This document shows, one piece after another, positions 1-10,200 of a stretch of 64,000 nt of DNA. The notes under the pieces are model-generated. The model was not told where the DNA came from and searched no databases. It saw nothing but the letters and a program-made list of their open reading frames with translations. This stretch comes from Parietaria judaica (lineage: Eukaryota > Streptophyta > Magnoliopsida > Rosales > Urticaceae). The number at the start of each line of letters is the position of its first letter. The stretch's first letter is position 1. The translations under genes and the position numbers were made by a program. The stretch is taken from NCBI GenBank assembly GCA_954871525.1, contig OX940860.1:18942001-19006000 (forward strand), in the 5' to 3' direction.

Positions 1-1
1 A

Positions 2-298
2 CGAGGCGCGGCATCACATCATCATCACCCCCGGCTCTCCCAGTCATCGACTGCTCCAGCTACGATCGTCGACCTGCCCTACGGAGGGTCCGATCTGCCT
101 TACCCTTCAGGAACAGTGAGTCAAACATCTAGCCCAGGAAAGTCAACAAACGGCGATGGGCCCGGCCCAATATCCAGCTTTGGGCCGCTACAGTATTTGA
201 TCCATTTTTCGGCATCAACAAAAACAGTGATATTTCGTGTTAGAACGAGAGACTACCAAAACATATTTAATACCGATAAGTACATTAAATACATTTAA
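2..298 (+). CDS. possible 3' end of an unrecognised gene (partial, uncertain)
   Basis: One frame stays open from the window edge to a TAA at 296-298. Its first 38 codons are GC-richer than the surroundings and encode a His-, Ser- and Pro-rich stretch (SHHHH, then LPYGGSDLPYPSG). A good splice donor (GAACA followed by GTGAGT) sits at 111-120, so the true exon may end near 115 with the rest intronic. No family is recognised. Beyond 140 the sequence has several TGGGCC/GGCCCA motifs, common in plant promoters, so the region could instead be the promoter and first part of something reading the other way. Low confidence. Confidence 0.22.
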   Translation, partial: RGAASHHHHPRLSQSSTAPATIVDLPYGGSDLPYPSGTVSQTSSPGKSTNGDGPGPISSFGPLQYLIHFSASTKTVIFRVRTRDYQNIFNTDKYIKYI

Positions 299-1994
299 TC
301 AGCATTGACATTAAGGTAAGCACGTATAATTTAATTAAGGCCTCTTATCTTGAAAGAAAAAATCAAATTAAAATCCGTTTGTGGCAACACTCGCAACGTG
401 CCAAATTGTCAACCATATTTACTGACTTTGACTTATATCTACAAAGATGTGTGATGCCGATTAATCCCACTTTTCTTTTTGGAGATTAGTTGCTGTTGAG
501 TTTGAAAGTTTGTTAAAAAAATCTCGTTATTTCGTATTGTTCGTCTACAGAATTATGAACGTGTAAAAGGCATGAATTAAAATATAATTTATTAAAAACA
601 TTTGTGATAGAAAATACACATCGCAATAAATCATCCGTTGTTATTTGAATGACCGCGGTAGACTTGGGCATTCGGGTGGGCTTAAAACGCCCGAGCCCGA
701 GATTCTCGGGCTGTGGGGGTCCGAAAGCTTCGGGCTGGGATTGCCAAAGATCCGAAGCTTTCATTTTGAGCTTTTATTTTATTTTATTTTTATTTTAAAA
801 ATAATAATCGTTGTATCTAGAATCTAGATAGTTGTTGTTATTATTAAAAAAATAAAAAAATAAAAACTTAGAAACTATGAAATTTTATTAAAAGTAATTA
901 AAAAATATTAAAAATATTTTATTTCGATTGGCACGATTTCTAAACATCTGTGGTCGGCCAGGCGCTGCCCGATTCACAACTCTTGCCCACACCCATTGTC
1001 CGGGTAGCTGCAGGTGCACCTGTGACTCATTCCTCAAATACAATAAAGCAACAAAAAAAGAGTTTTTAGAAACAAGTTGTCCGTCTCCCATGTTTCATCC
1101 ACCTAGAATCAAACCCGTGACGGAGTCAAGCCTGCACGTGAATTGTCAGTTGCCAAAATATTCACGAGACGGGCAGGTTGATTTGCTTGTTCCTCTACCG
1201 CAACTTTAAACAACGTAAAAAGAAAAAAGAATGAAAGAAAGAGATGTTAAGAAAAAATAAATATTTTGAACTGATTCCTGTCAAATATGGATCTTTATTA
1301 TTTAATAGATAATAATAATACAAATGAAGTCAATTATCCCAATTATACTTCGATTTCGAAAGAAAGACATCGTTGTCAATAGCTTACTAATTGCTGGCTC
1401 ACATATAACATGGATTTATGTGTACGTCTAATCTTATAATAACTGCAATGATATTGATATCAATTCTTTATTTGCTTTTATTTAATTTAGTTGGTTCTTT
1501 GGATAAGAATATAATGCAGGAGAATCCAACTTTTATATGTACCATGCTTCATGCATGATTTCATTTTCTTTTTCTTTTTCGTCATTAAAATTATACACTT
1601 ATTGAAGCATAAGGATGCTGTTTAATTAATTAATAGTTAATTAATTAGCATTGGAATGGATGATAGCTTTGGGACCACATTAGACTATAATTATAGTAAC
1701 CAATCCTCCATTAAAATCATTATTTCTAAACCTACCCCCATTGGCATTAACCATTTTCTTAATAAGTTTTACTTTAAAAAACCTATAAAAGAGAGAGTAA
1801 TTGGTTAGCTTCTTAATTATGAGGATTTGGTAGGAAGGAAGGAAGATAAATGGAGGCGGGTTTGGAAAAGTAGAAGTACCATTGAAAATGTGGAAGCCAA
1901 ATACTTCAATTATTAGTGGAACTTATTATTGCACATCAATGAGATTAAAGAAGAAGAAAGAAAAATAAAAATCAACCGCTCAAAATTGTAGGAT
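299..1994. other. AT-rich intergenic DNA with degraded repeat pieces
   Basis: No supported gene. Around 650-760 there is a GC-rich patch full of GGGC/GCCCGAG words, and 928-1209 holds a short open frame without recognisable features. Both look like fragments of dispersed repeats rather than host exons. The rest is AT-rich and contains nothing I can name. Confidence 0.5.
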
Positions 1995-2228
1995 AAAAAG
2001 AAGGGTAAATTGCGGCTAAAATATCCAATGTTTCACTTTTTTTAATTATATACCCAAAGTTTTTTTTAGTGGCTATAATGCCCAAAGTTTATTCCGTGAA
2101 CGCCAAACGTACCAACCGTTAAGTCTCCGTTATTTCGCCCGCGTGGCATGACACATCAGCCAGTTCTCTCTCTTTGCGTCATCTCTCTTCCCCGCCATGT
2201 CAGCATTTAAAAAAAAATCTGGGCTAAG

Positions 2229-2277
2229 AATCGAACCCTTACCCCCCTTGGAACGAGGAACTACCACCACTGGACCA
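2229..2277 (-). promoter_or_regulatory. tRNA-like A and B boxes in left foldback arm
   Basis: Read on the minus strand, TGGTCCAGTGG (2267-2277) matches the Pol III A-box consensus. GGTTCGATT (2229-2237) matches the B box at tRNA-like spacing, and a T-run follows downstream. There is no complementary acceptor stem, so it is not a functional tRNA gene. Confidence 0.5.
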
Positions 2278-2387
2278 CATACAAATCACGTTTGCATAGC
2301 GTAAGTTATAGGTTTTTTTTTTTTTTTTTGATTACTCTGCATAAGGCTTTTCTTTCTATTGGATTACATGCAAACGTGATTTGTATG

Positions 2388-2455
2388 TGGTCTAGTGATG
2401 ATGGTTCCTCGTTCCAAGGGGGAGGGTAAGGGTTCGATTCTTAGCCCTTTTTTTT
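2388..2455 (+). promoter_or_regulatory. tRNA-like A and B boxes in right foldback arm
   Basis: Mirror image of the left-arm module. TGGTCTAGTGA at 2388-2398 is an A box and GGTTCGATTCT at 2431-2441 a B box, followed by CTTAGCCC and an oligo-T run that could act as a Pol III terminator. The arrangement resembles the head of a tRNA-derived SINE. Confidence 0.5.
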
Positions 2456-2692
2456 TAAATGCTGACATGGCGGGGAAGAGAGATGACGCAGAGAGAGAAA
2501 GAGAATTGGCTGATGTGTCATGCAACGCGGGCGAAATAACGAAGACTTAACGGTTGGTATGTATGGCGTTAACGGAATAAACTTTGGGTATTATAGCCAC
2601 CAAAAAAAACTTCGGGTATATAATTAAAAAAAATAAAACTATGGGTATTTTAGCCGCAGTTTACCCTAAAAAGAAACACATGAAAATATGTC

Positions 2693-3075
2693 GGGAAAAT
2701 GGTGGCATAAATACTTAAAGTCTTTGAAAAGTTGACATTAAGTTCTCATTCTTTTTTTGGTTGGCAAAAATTGCCAAACTCTTATTTTGTGTATTCCGAC
2801 ATATTTTCGTCCAAAACCGCGCGCCACATGTCATGTTTTAAAACCATCAAATATACCATTGTTTATAATTGATAAATCACTTTAGTTTTTTTTTTTTTAT
2901 ATATTAAATATGGTACATTTAATAGGTTTAAAAACATGACACCTGATGCGGTTCGGGGCAGAAACATGACGAAAGACACAAAATCAAAGTTTGACAATTT
3001 TTGCCACCCAAAAAAAGATTGGGAACTTAATGTCAATTTTTCAAAAAAATTAGGTACTTATGCTGCCATTTTCTC
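2693..3075. mobile_element. foldback MITE, family B copy 1
   Basis: Left end GGGAAAATGGTGGCATAAATA and right end TTATGCTGCCATTTTCTC are imperfect inverted repeats, and the complementarity continues through both arms. Words such as GACATTAAGTTC on the left and GAACTTAATGTC on the right pair with each other. The centre is AT-rich. A second copy lies at 58799-59140. Target duplications are not clear, so ends may be off by a few bases. The short open frame at 2936-3133 is simply the right arm. Confidence 0.7.
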
Positions 3076-3149
3076 AACTATGTTTAACTCATTAAATAGC
3101 AACAATGTTTACTCTAAGGGTCCAAAGATCTGAGCATATATGGAAGAAA

Positions 3150-3424
3150 TAACCGGTATCACGGTCAATCTTCATGCAATTTCTCGCCTATAATATGTGA
3201 TTTCAGCTCTTTACTTCTGATTAATATTGGGTCTTTATTTCCTTATTATTGCATTTTCGTTTTTAGTTTATTTGCTTTCGATATTTGTGGCATTTGTTGC
3301 CTTCTACGTTTAGTTTTCTTTATCGTTTTTGAACCCTCTATATAAAAAGCTGTATAATTTGTAATTATTTCGTGGGTAATGAAAAAAATCAAGTTTTTGC
3401 TTGTTCAAGATGTGTTATTTGCAA
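3150..3424 (+). other. LTR-like or promoter-like AT-rich stretch
   Basis: It contains a TATA-like CTCTATATAAAAAGC and a downstream GGGTAATGAAAAAAATCAAG, an arrangement often seen near the U3/R part of plant LTRs. No partner LTR or target duplication was found. Weak. Confidence 0.2.
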
Positions 3425-4765
3425 GGAATCGATTTTCGCGGTAATCGAGCGATTAATCGTTGAAAACCACTTCTCGGTAACTTATCTCCTCTAATCGTTG
3501 TCGTTTTATACTTATCGCGATTTTTCGATTAGAAAAGCAAGTCACTTATCAAGCAAAGTTTTCAAGTGTATTTTTTCAAAAAGCTTGTTACTTTTCGGTC
3601 AAAAACGATAAGTCAACCCCAATATAGTTTTTACTTTTTCGCGGCAAAAGTTCCAACTTCTTTTAATTTCGAAATTTAAAAGTATTTTTAGGGTTTTTTT
3701 AGTGGATCTTGAGTGTTTTGAAGTTTAAATGTTGTATATGTACGAATCATGTCAAATTTTCACAATTTTATTCTATATTTCATATAGTTATTTAGAAAGC
3801 TATTAGGTTGAATGAAAGTTCAAGTTTTAGTTTCATGATACTTTGATTGTACATTTTTAGGTTTTGAATCAAATGTTATTGTTGAAATTGATTTTATTAG
3901 GTTTATTAAGGAATATGGATTAATTATAATAGTTTGTGTGATTTTTGTTATTTTTTTTTTGCAGATTTGGGGGTGATTTTAGTGTTTGTCCGAATTGTAA
4001 TATAATTGCGGTAAAAATATTTATTTTTCGAAAATTGTTGAACTTGAGCTATATTTTTAATATTTTTGATGTAATTTCATTGTTTAACAATGTATATAAT
4101 TAGAAAACTGTGAGTTTGACATAATTTTTTTTTTGCGATTTGACGTTTTCCTGAATTGTCCAATTATTGCGGCAAAAAGTACATATGTTTCGGAAATTGG
4201 TTAACTGAGCTAGTTAATCGACTTTTTTGGTGTAATTTCTTTTTATAATATTGTATATATTTCATAAATTGTGAGGTTGACATAATTTGTTTTGTAATTT
4301 GACATTTTCAATCTATTGAGGTAAAAGTACATATTTTTAAGAAATTGGTTAAATTGAGCTAGTTCTTCAATTTTTTTGATAGAACTTCAAGTGGGCAAAT
4401 TTTATATAATTGATAATTGGCGTTTTTAAAATATTTTAGTTTAGTAAACATGACTTTCACTCTTTCCAAAATTTATCAAATAAGCATATTTTATTTAATA
4501 GTAAATAACTAGAGAGAACGTTTTGACTTACAAGTTACAACTTATATTTTGTAAATAATAATTGTTATTATAATTTATTTATTTTATAGGTTTTCCATCG
4601 ATAAATCCATCGATAACCGATTAATCTATTGATAAGTTTGATAAGTTTCGATAACGACAAACGATAATTTTATAGGTTTTCCGTCGATAAATCCATCGGT
4701 AAACGATTACTCCGTCGATAACGGCAAACGATTTTTTTGGCAAAAAACGACATTCAAATCCTTGA
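3425..4765. repeat. complex repeat block, possible degenerate DNA transposon
   Basis: The ends are loosely inverted: CAAGGAATCGATTTT at the left and, reverse-complemented, CAAGGATTTGAATGTCGTTT at the right. Inside are three diverged tandem copies of a roughly 170-bp unit (starting near 3963, 4134 and 4301), each with a motif like ATTGCGGCAAAAAGTACAT. Two 86-bp copies of a CGATAAATCCATCG-type sequence (4585 and 4671) lie near the right end. No coding capacity remains. hAT-like ends are possible but target duplications are not exact. Confidence 0.4.
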
Positions 4766-5844
4766 TATATGTTATCTCATTAATAAATTCGATCGGATAG
4801 AAATTGAAAGAATTATTAACTAGTGATACTCTTTTACGATCCTTCTTTAAAAATAAAAATAAAAAGAATAGCGTTAACGATCCTTATATCCTAATTTTGG
4901 TACAACCCTTTAACTGTTGAAATAAATAAAAACTTAAAATATTAATTGTTTGTAATTTTGAAGATAAATATGGAAGTTTATACATTCTTAATTGCTATGA
5001 CTAATTATACTGAGCATCCCTTAATTCTTATAATAACCCTCAAACGTTACACAATTTTTTTTTTTTTTACATATATGTAGTTATCCTTCGATTTAATTGT
5101 GTAATTATTACCGCATCGAAATCGCAAATAAGATACTCTTAGCATATGGATATAATTAGTATAAAAAAAATCAAATAACCAAATATACAAGGAGTGTAAT
5201 GTTAGAGAGAGAGGGGATCCCAAAATTGAGCAGCACATGATCCTAAAAATGATAGAGGTTGTTGTGGAGTGGCAATGATTTGCAAATGGTCCCACTTCCT
5301 TATAATGGAAGATAATGCATTACTCCAACTCATATTACCTTTGGGAAGAAGAATAATAAATACATAAACTTGTTTATATATATTAACTTTTAACTTATTA
5401 GTCCTCATAATACACTCACATAGTCACATGGGTAGATAAACCAAAGCTGCTGAACCACCAAAGGCAAAATTAACACTTAATCGGAGACATGATAATAGAG
5501 GAAAATGCAAAATTAACACTTAATTAGAGACGTGAAAATAAAGTATAAAGAATATATAAAGTAAGAATTATTTTAGTGGACTGACATTATTAGTAAGTGT
5601 AGAACTACCAAATGAACTTGAAGTATAAACTATAAAGTATGTATGTTCATAGTGTAAATCCAACACTAATTATGAAGATTAAAAAAAATTACTATTAGTA
5701 ACTTTATGTGTCGTTAGATTGAAATCACAACTTCTCAAATAGTTAGTTGTGAAGTTACCACCAACTAAATTGATGAATCCATATATTCTTTGTTTCTTTT
5801 TCCACGTTATTTTTTTTTTAAATATTTAATTTTTTTTTTAATGA
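4766..5844. other. intergenic, nothing recognised
   Basis: AT-rich sequence with short unsupported open frames (5047-5408, minus). No motif, repeat end or RNA gene stands out. Confidence 0.4.
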
Positions 5845-6035
5845 GGGTGGCATTATCGGTTAAAGTTACAATGCACTGTCGCATTAGTAGATATATTCAG
5901 TGTAAGAACATGTAACATTATTGACCAAAGTTTACAATATGTAAAGGAGGCACGTATTTGCGTCCCATGGGGTTTTGAACCCGTGACTTCTTGGAGAAGT
6001 GTGTAGTGGAGTTACCAGTAAGCCAAGCAAACTTA
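5845..6035 (-). mobile_element. SINE-like, tRNA-derived fragment
   Basis: On the minus strand an A box TGGCTTACTGG (6014-6024) is followed after 32 bases by a B box GGTTCAAAACC (5971-5981), the layout of a tRNA-derived SINE head. Downstream on that strand an unrelated body of about 120 bp ends near an A/T-rich run at 5815-5845. No target duplication was established. Confidence 0.4.
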
Positions 6036-6966
6036 GTTTTTCTTTTTCCACACTAATACTGATACATTTATACTTCGGATTTAATACACTACTTATTGTT
6101 CAAGAATATTATTTCCAGATTTTTATTTTTATTTTTAAGATCAATGTAAGAAATACATTACTTATTAATTAAGAGAATACTTTTTTGAAGAAATGATCGT
6201 TTCTAGTTCTTTTCTCCCTCTGCGATTCAAATTGTGGCTCAAGGACAGATATAACTTAATTTATCGGTTTATTGGGAGTAGAAAAACTCCGTAATGAATT
6301 GGTATTTTGCCGGTTTAAACAGGAACCTCTAAAGTACCGGTTTTAATCAATATTTTAAAACAATACATATGAGTATAATAAAAAAATTTTTATTTAATAA
6401 TAAAAAATGGGACTGAATTTTCCTATTTCGAGTTATGAATATTGGTCCCAGTCCCGATTCTCTAAACCAGTTCCGAAATTTCCCATCCCCCATATTTCAC
6501 AAAGAATTCCCAATGTATTAATTGTCATAAGAAATCATATATATAAGAGACTGCAATAACTGAATTACTGAATTCTCATTTTGATACTTTGAGTTTGAAT
6601 GGATTACCAACCAAGCTCAATAATCAAACACATTCCCCAGAACTCATATATATTCACTAAAAAAAATGTACGGAGAAAGCCGTTCGGATAATTTGTACCG
6701 AGAATATTGAGAAATGAGCATTAATATCTTAGAACATCTGAAAAGTCTCCCATAATTTGTACCGAAAATATTGAGAAGAGAGAATTAACATCATAGAACA
6801 TATGAAAATCCCCATCTGCCGTAAATTAAGGCGAAGTAAGAAAAGCAAAACAATCAGTCACAAACTAACTACAGTTAGGAAACATCTACCAGCTTGATGG
6901 GTGAAACAAAAATGACACGGGAAATACCGAAGTTTGAGCGTGAAACGTCTTTGGGATTCTTCACTT

Positions 6967-9961
6967 TTATCGCCTTATCTGTGGCTGTGGGTGAGGTTGA
7001 GGCTGAGGCTGAAGCCGTGGTTGAGGCTGAGGCTGAAGTCGCGGTTGAGGCTGAGGCCGAAACTGTAGCTGTGGTTGCCGTTGAGCCTGCGGTTGAGGTA
7101 GAGCCTGTGGCTGCCGGCGCCGGTTATCACGTATGATGTTGCGTTCGTCCCAGATCGGACAGTTGCACGTTGCTTTCTTCTCCTTCCATTCAGCTCCACA
7201 GGTATAGCAAAACTCGTATCCGCATCTTCGGAAATAAAAACAGGAGATCATGCTCTAAAAACTATTTACACACGATCTAGATAACTTATTGTTTCTTAGC
7301 GCCTCATGAGCCTTCTCTCTATGTGGGATGACAAACGTGTGCTTTTGCTAATTTTCAAGTTTGATTTAATTAATCTTCTCTTTGAATCTATCAAATGATA
7401 GAATTTGTGAAAATTAACAACAAAAACTACAGCCAGAATCCGAAGATGAGAAATATGAAGACGATAAAGCATCTCAGGAAATAAAAGAACAGAAATTCAA
7501 GCTCTACAAGTACTTACCATATGATATATAACTTATTGTACGGTTTCTCATGTGTCATGAATATTCTTTCTATGTACTATGTAGGTTGACATGGGGATTA
7601 AACAAAAAGGTTGTTTAGCCAATTGCCATGGTGATTATTGACACTGCGGGAACACAACAAGATGGTTCGATAATTTTAATACTTAAGAGTAGATTGACGG
7701 GTTCAAGAACACATTCGATTCCATACTGAACCTGTATGGAATATTATAAGCCCATGAGTAGAACATCTCACCCCTAACAGGAAATGGATCTCGTGGGAAC
7801 CACAAACTACTCTCATCTTTAATTGATGTGCAATTTTAACATTGATAAATCATATGTGGCGAAACAAAATTACGACAAAAGACGAGAGGAATATATGAAG
7901 CGATAAAGCACCTGCAAGTGATGTGATAGCAGCCTTCCAAGAGTTCAACCATATGGTTACACTTTGCACACTGACGCCACAGTTTACGCTTTGCAAGAGA
8001 CTCCAGCATTTGCTCGTCTCCATGGTGGTTCGGATTTTGCTGTTTGTATTGCTTGCATGTCAGATTGTAGTGCCAAGGGACTTTGCAATCCATGCAAAAT
8101 AATTTCTGACATTTCATGCATTTCCTTGCACCAGATCGATCAGCACCCACAAAGAAATTCTTCGTATACGTCAAAATCTCGTCCTTCGACATCAACTCCG
8201 AGCACTTGGGTCGTGGGCAATAGATTCTCTGAGTCACAGGAATAGTAGATTCTTTTATCCTCTGGGTCATAACCTCCACCAGATTAGGAGGCAAAAAATT
8301 CGCACAGCTGGAAATAGCCACCTCGGAGTTGCAGTCTTCACGGGGGCACTTTGCAATGATCCCGTCCTGCAACTTTGCCTCGACATGTCGCTTCATACAA
8401 GAAAAGCAATACCTGTGGAGACAGCCACTGACTGAAAACATCTGAGCAACAGCAGTGTCTTCGAAACAGATTGTGCAGGTTTCCTTCACGCTCTTGCCCT
8501 TGCCGATGTCTGTCGACCACGTGATCTGAGAAACAATAGCTTCTCGGGCTGATTTGAATGCATGATTGATCTTGATGCTGCTTGCAAGATATGGAACGCA
8601 GAAGGTAAACTTCATCTGAAGATTAAGAATTTCATCGAGTAACATTGCGACGTGGCTATTCTTCGGTGACTGTTCTTCAGTGACCTGTACACAGACTCGA
8701 ATTTCAATTCTTCCATACTAAAATGACACAATATACGATCATCTATCATGTTAACAATAAAATTTGTGCTAACAACAGTTTCAGCATTCCCGGTCACAGC
8801 AATTCAGAAGTTTCAGCTATGAAAAAGACCACACTTGTAACATTTCGAACTACAATTTAGCAGAAATAAAATAACTAAACTAAGTCTAGAAAATTATCAT
8901 CTTCTAATCCAATCATCTCAAAAACTGAACTTTTTTTTACCAACTTTGTCAAACCAAATAGAATCAGATCATATATCAACCCTATTCGGATCAAATGGTG
9001 GGGTATTGTTTTTCGGGTTTTGTTACGAAATTAATCTCCCAGATTTCAACCAAACTCGATTTCGACAGCCAAAATTTCACTTTCAAGCTCTTCGCAGGTC
9101 CCATTTCACATCAAATCTATATATAATACTAACAACAACACTCACTCACCAACAGACTATAGCCATTAATGAGCATAATAAAGCTTTGGTGCAGAGAAAA
9201 GTCAGAACTCGCAAAGGACTTACAAATTTATAAAGCGTCGGGTCCTCGCAGACATAGAAGACCCTCTCGAAACCAACGTCCAGAGCCTTGTTAAGCCCTT
9301 CCAACAGAGCCTCGAGCTCGGCGGCTTCTTTGCAAATCACCCGACCGCCATAGACGGGCTCCAGATTCTTCCTCGACTGGAAGAGGATGTTGTTCCGGAG
9401 ATCGCAAATCGCAATCCCCGCCCCGGCCACCGGAACGGTGGCATCACGAACCCGCTCTTCGCTCACTAAGCCCTTGAAGTACAGCCACAACGCGTCCTCC
9501 GAGGCGACCCCGCTCGACGACGCAGACGAAGAGGATTCCCCGTACGGCTTTTCGTACAGGTCGCCATGCTCCGCCCAGTAATCGTCAGGCATGGCCGAGA
9601 TGTCGCGGGCCACGCGCTGGTCGTGAAACCGGCGGCTGAGATCCTCCGTCGTTCGCCGCATTTCAGCCTCGCAGCGCCGGCGATCCTCGAGCTCCTGCGA
9701 GAGCCGCTCCACGTCGCTCAAGAGCAGCTCCTCGGCCAGGCTCAGCAGAACGCCGTCGTCCTCGTCGTCCTCCAGCGGCGGATTCACAACCAGCGAGCTC
9801 GAGGACGAGGAGGCTCCCATGGCGAGAGAAGCGGCCATGGCCTCCTGCATTTGGAGCTGGTAGGCGAAATCGATGTCGGTCGTTAGGGTTTTGGCGTCGG
9901 AGAATGCCCGCTTCTGCTCGTGGATGATCGTCTCCATTTCGTCGTCTTCGCTCATCGCCAT
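6967..9961 (-). CDS. RBR-type (RING-between-RING) E3 ubiquitin ligase with RNase H-like N-terminus
   Basis: Three exons, each junction in phase with GT-AG: 9961-9224, 8684-7912, 7225-6967; about 589 aa. Residues 155-246 form an RNase H-like (RVT_3) domain found at the front of this plant RBR subgroup. RING1 starts at C316 (CTICFED). The IBR cysteines lie at about 402-456. RING2 spans about 485-513, with C498 in EGCYHITC at the position of the catalytic cysteine that carries the ubiquitin thioester in RBR ligases. All expected zinc ligands seem present. The tail is a Gln-Pro repeat. Exon 1 could start at 9961 or, two codons later, at 9955; an in-frame ATG at 10063 is less likely because homologues begin near an acidic SEDDEME-like stretch. 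Role: transfer of ubiquitin to unknown substrates, cytosolic or nuclear. The RBR class is secure; the substrate is unknown. Confidence 0.9.
6979..7120 (-). repeat. in-frame minisatellite coding a Gln-Pro tail
   Basis: The last exon of the RBR gene contains imperfect direct repeats of about 30 nt, rich in GAGGCTGAGGCTGA on the plus strand. They encode repeated QPQPQPRL units at the C-terminus. The repeat lies after RING2 and should vary in length between alleles. Confidence 0.7.
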
Positions 9962-10200
9962 TGCCAAGGATTCTGCCTGCTCTTGGGGTTTAGCAGAAAC
10001 CGCTGCGAGAATGGAGGAATTACGGAAGGTGTATCTTGCTATGCAAGGAAGGTATATTTGCACTGTACTCCCTGCACTGGGATCCGGAATGTAGAAGCGA
10101 AGTGGGCCCGCTTATGTGGGATCCAGTATGTCTGCCACGTCATCATTCATGTTGACTGAGTTTTCCGCCTGGGGGGGTGGCATTGGCAATGAGTAAGAAC
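9962..10200 (-). promoter_or_regulatory. 5' flank of the RBR gene
   Basis: A GTGGGCCCGC motif at about 10099-10108 is a TGGGCC-type (site II, TCP-binding class) element upstream of the proposed start codon. No clear TATA box is seen at the usual distance. The assignment is by motif only. Confidence 0.3.

Larger units (their letters stand above)
1995..2675. mobile_element. foldback (long inverted repeat) element with 8-bp target duplication
   Basis: The element itself is 2003-2667 (665 bp). Its left arm starts GGGTAAATTGCGGCTAAAAT. The right arm is the near-perfect reverse complement, ending TTAGCCGCAGTTTACCCT. Together they make two arms of roughly 300 bp around a short T-rich centre (about 2290-2370). 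AAAAAGAA is directly repeated at 1995-2002 and 2668-2675, the expected target-site duplication. No coding capacity, so non-autonomous. An 8-bp duplication fits hAT or foldback elements; long arms are also seen in Mutator-like MITEs. Each arm carries a tRNA-like pair of Pol III boxes (listed separately). Confidence 0.85.

Noticed and set aside
2936..3133. 65-codon open frame
   Set aside because: It covers the right arm of a foldback MITE.
5160..5345. Possible microRNA precursor or promoter-like segment
   Set aside because: No known plant microRNA sequence and no convincing long hairpin by eye.
9566..9886. Open frames antisense to exon 1 of the RBR gene
   Set aside because: GC-rich coding DNA leaves shadow frames open; only the minus-strand frame encodes a recognisable domain.
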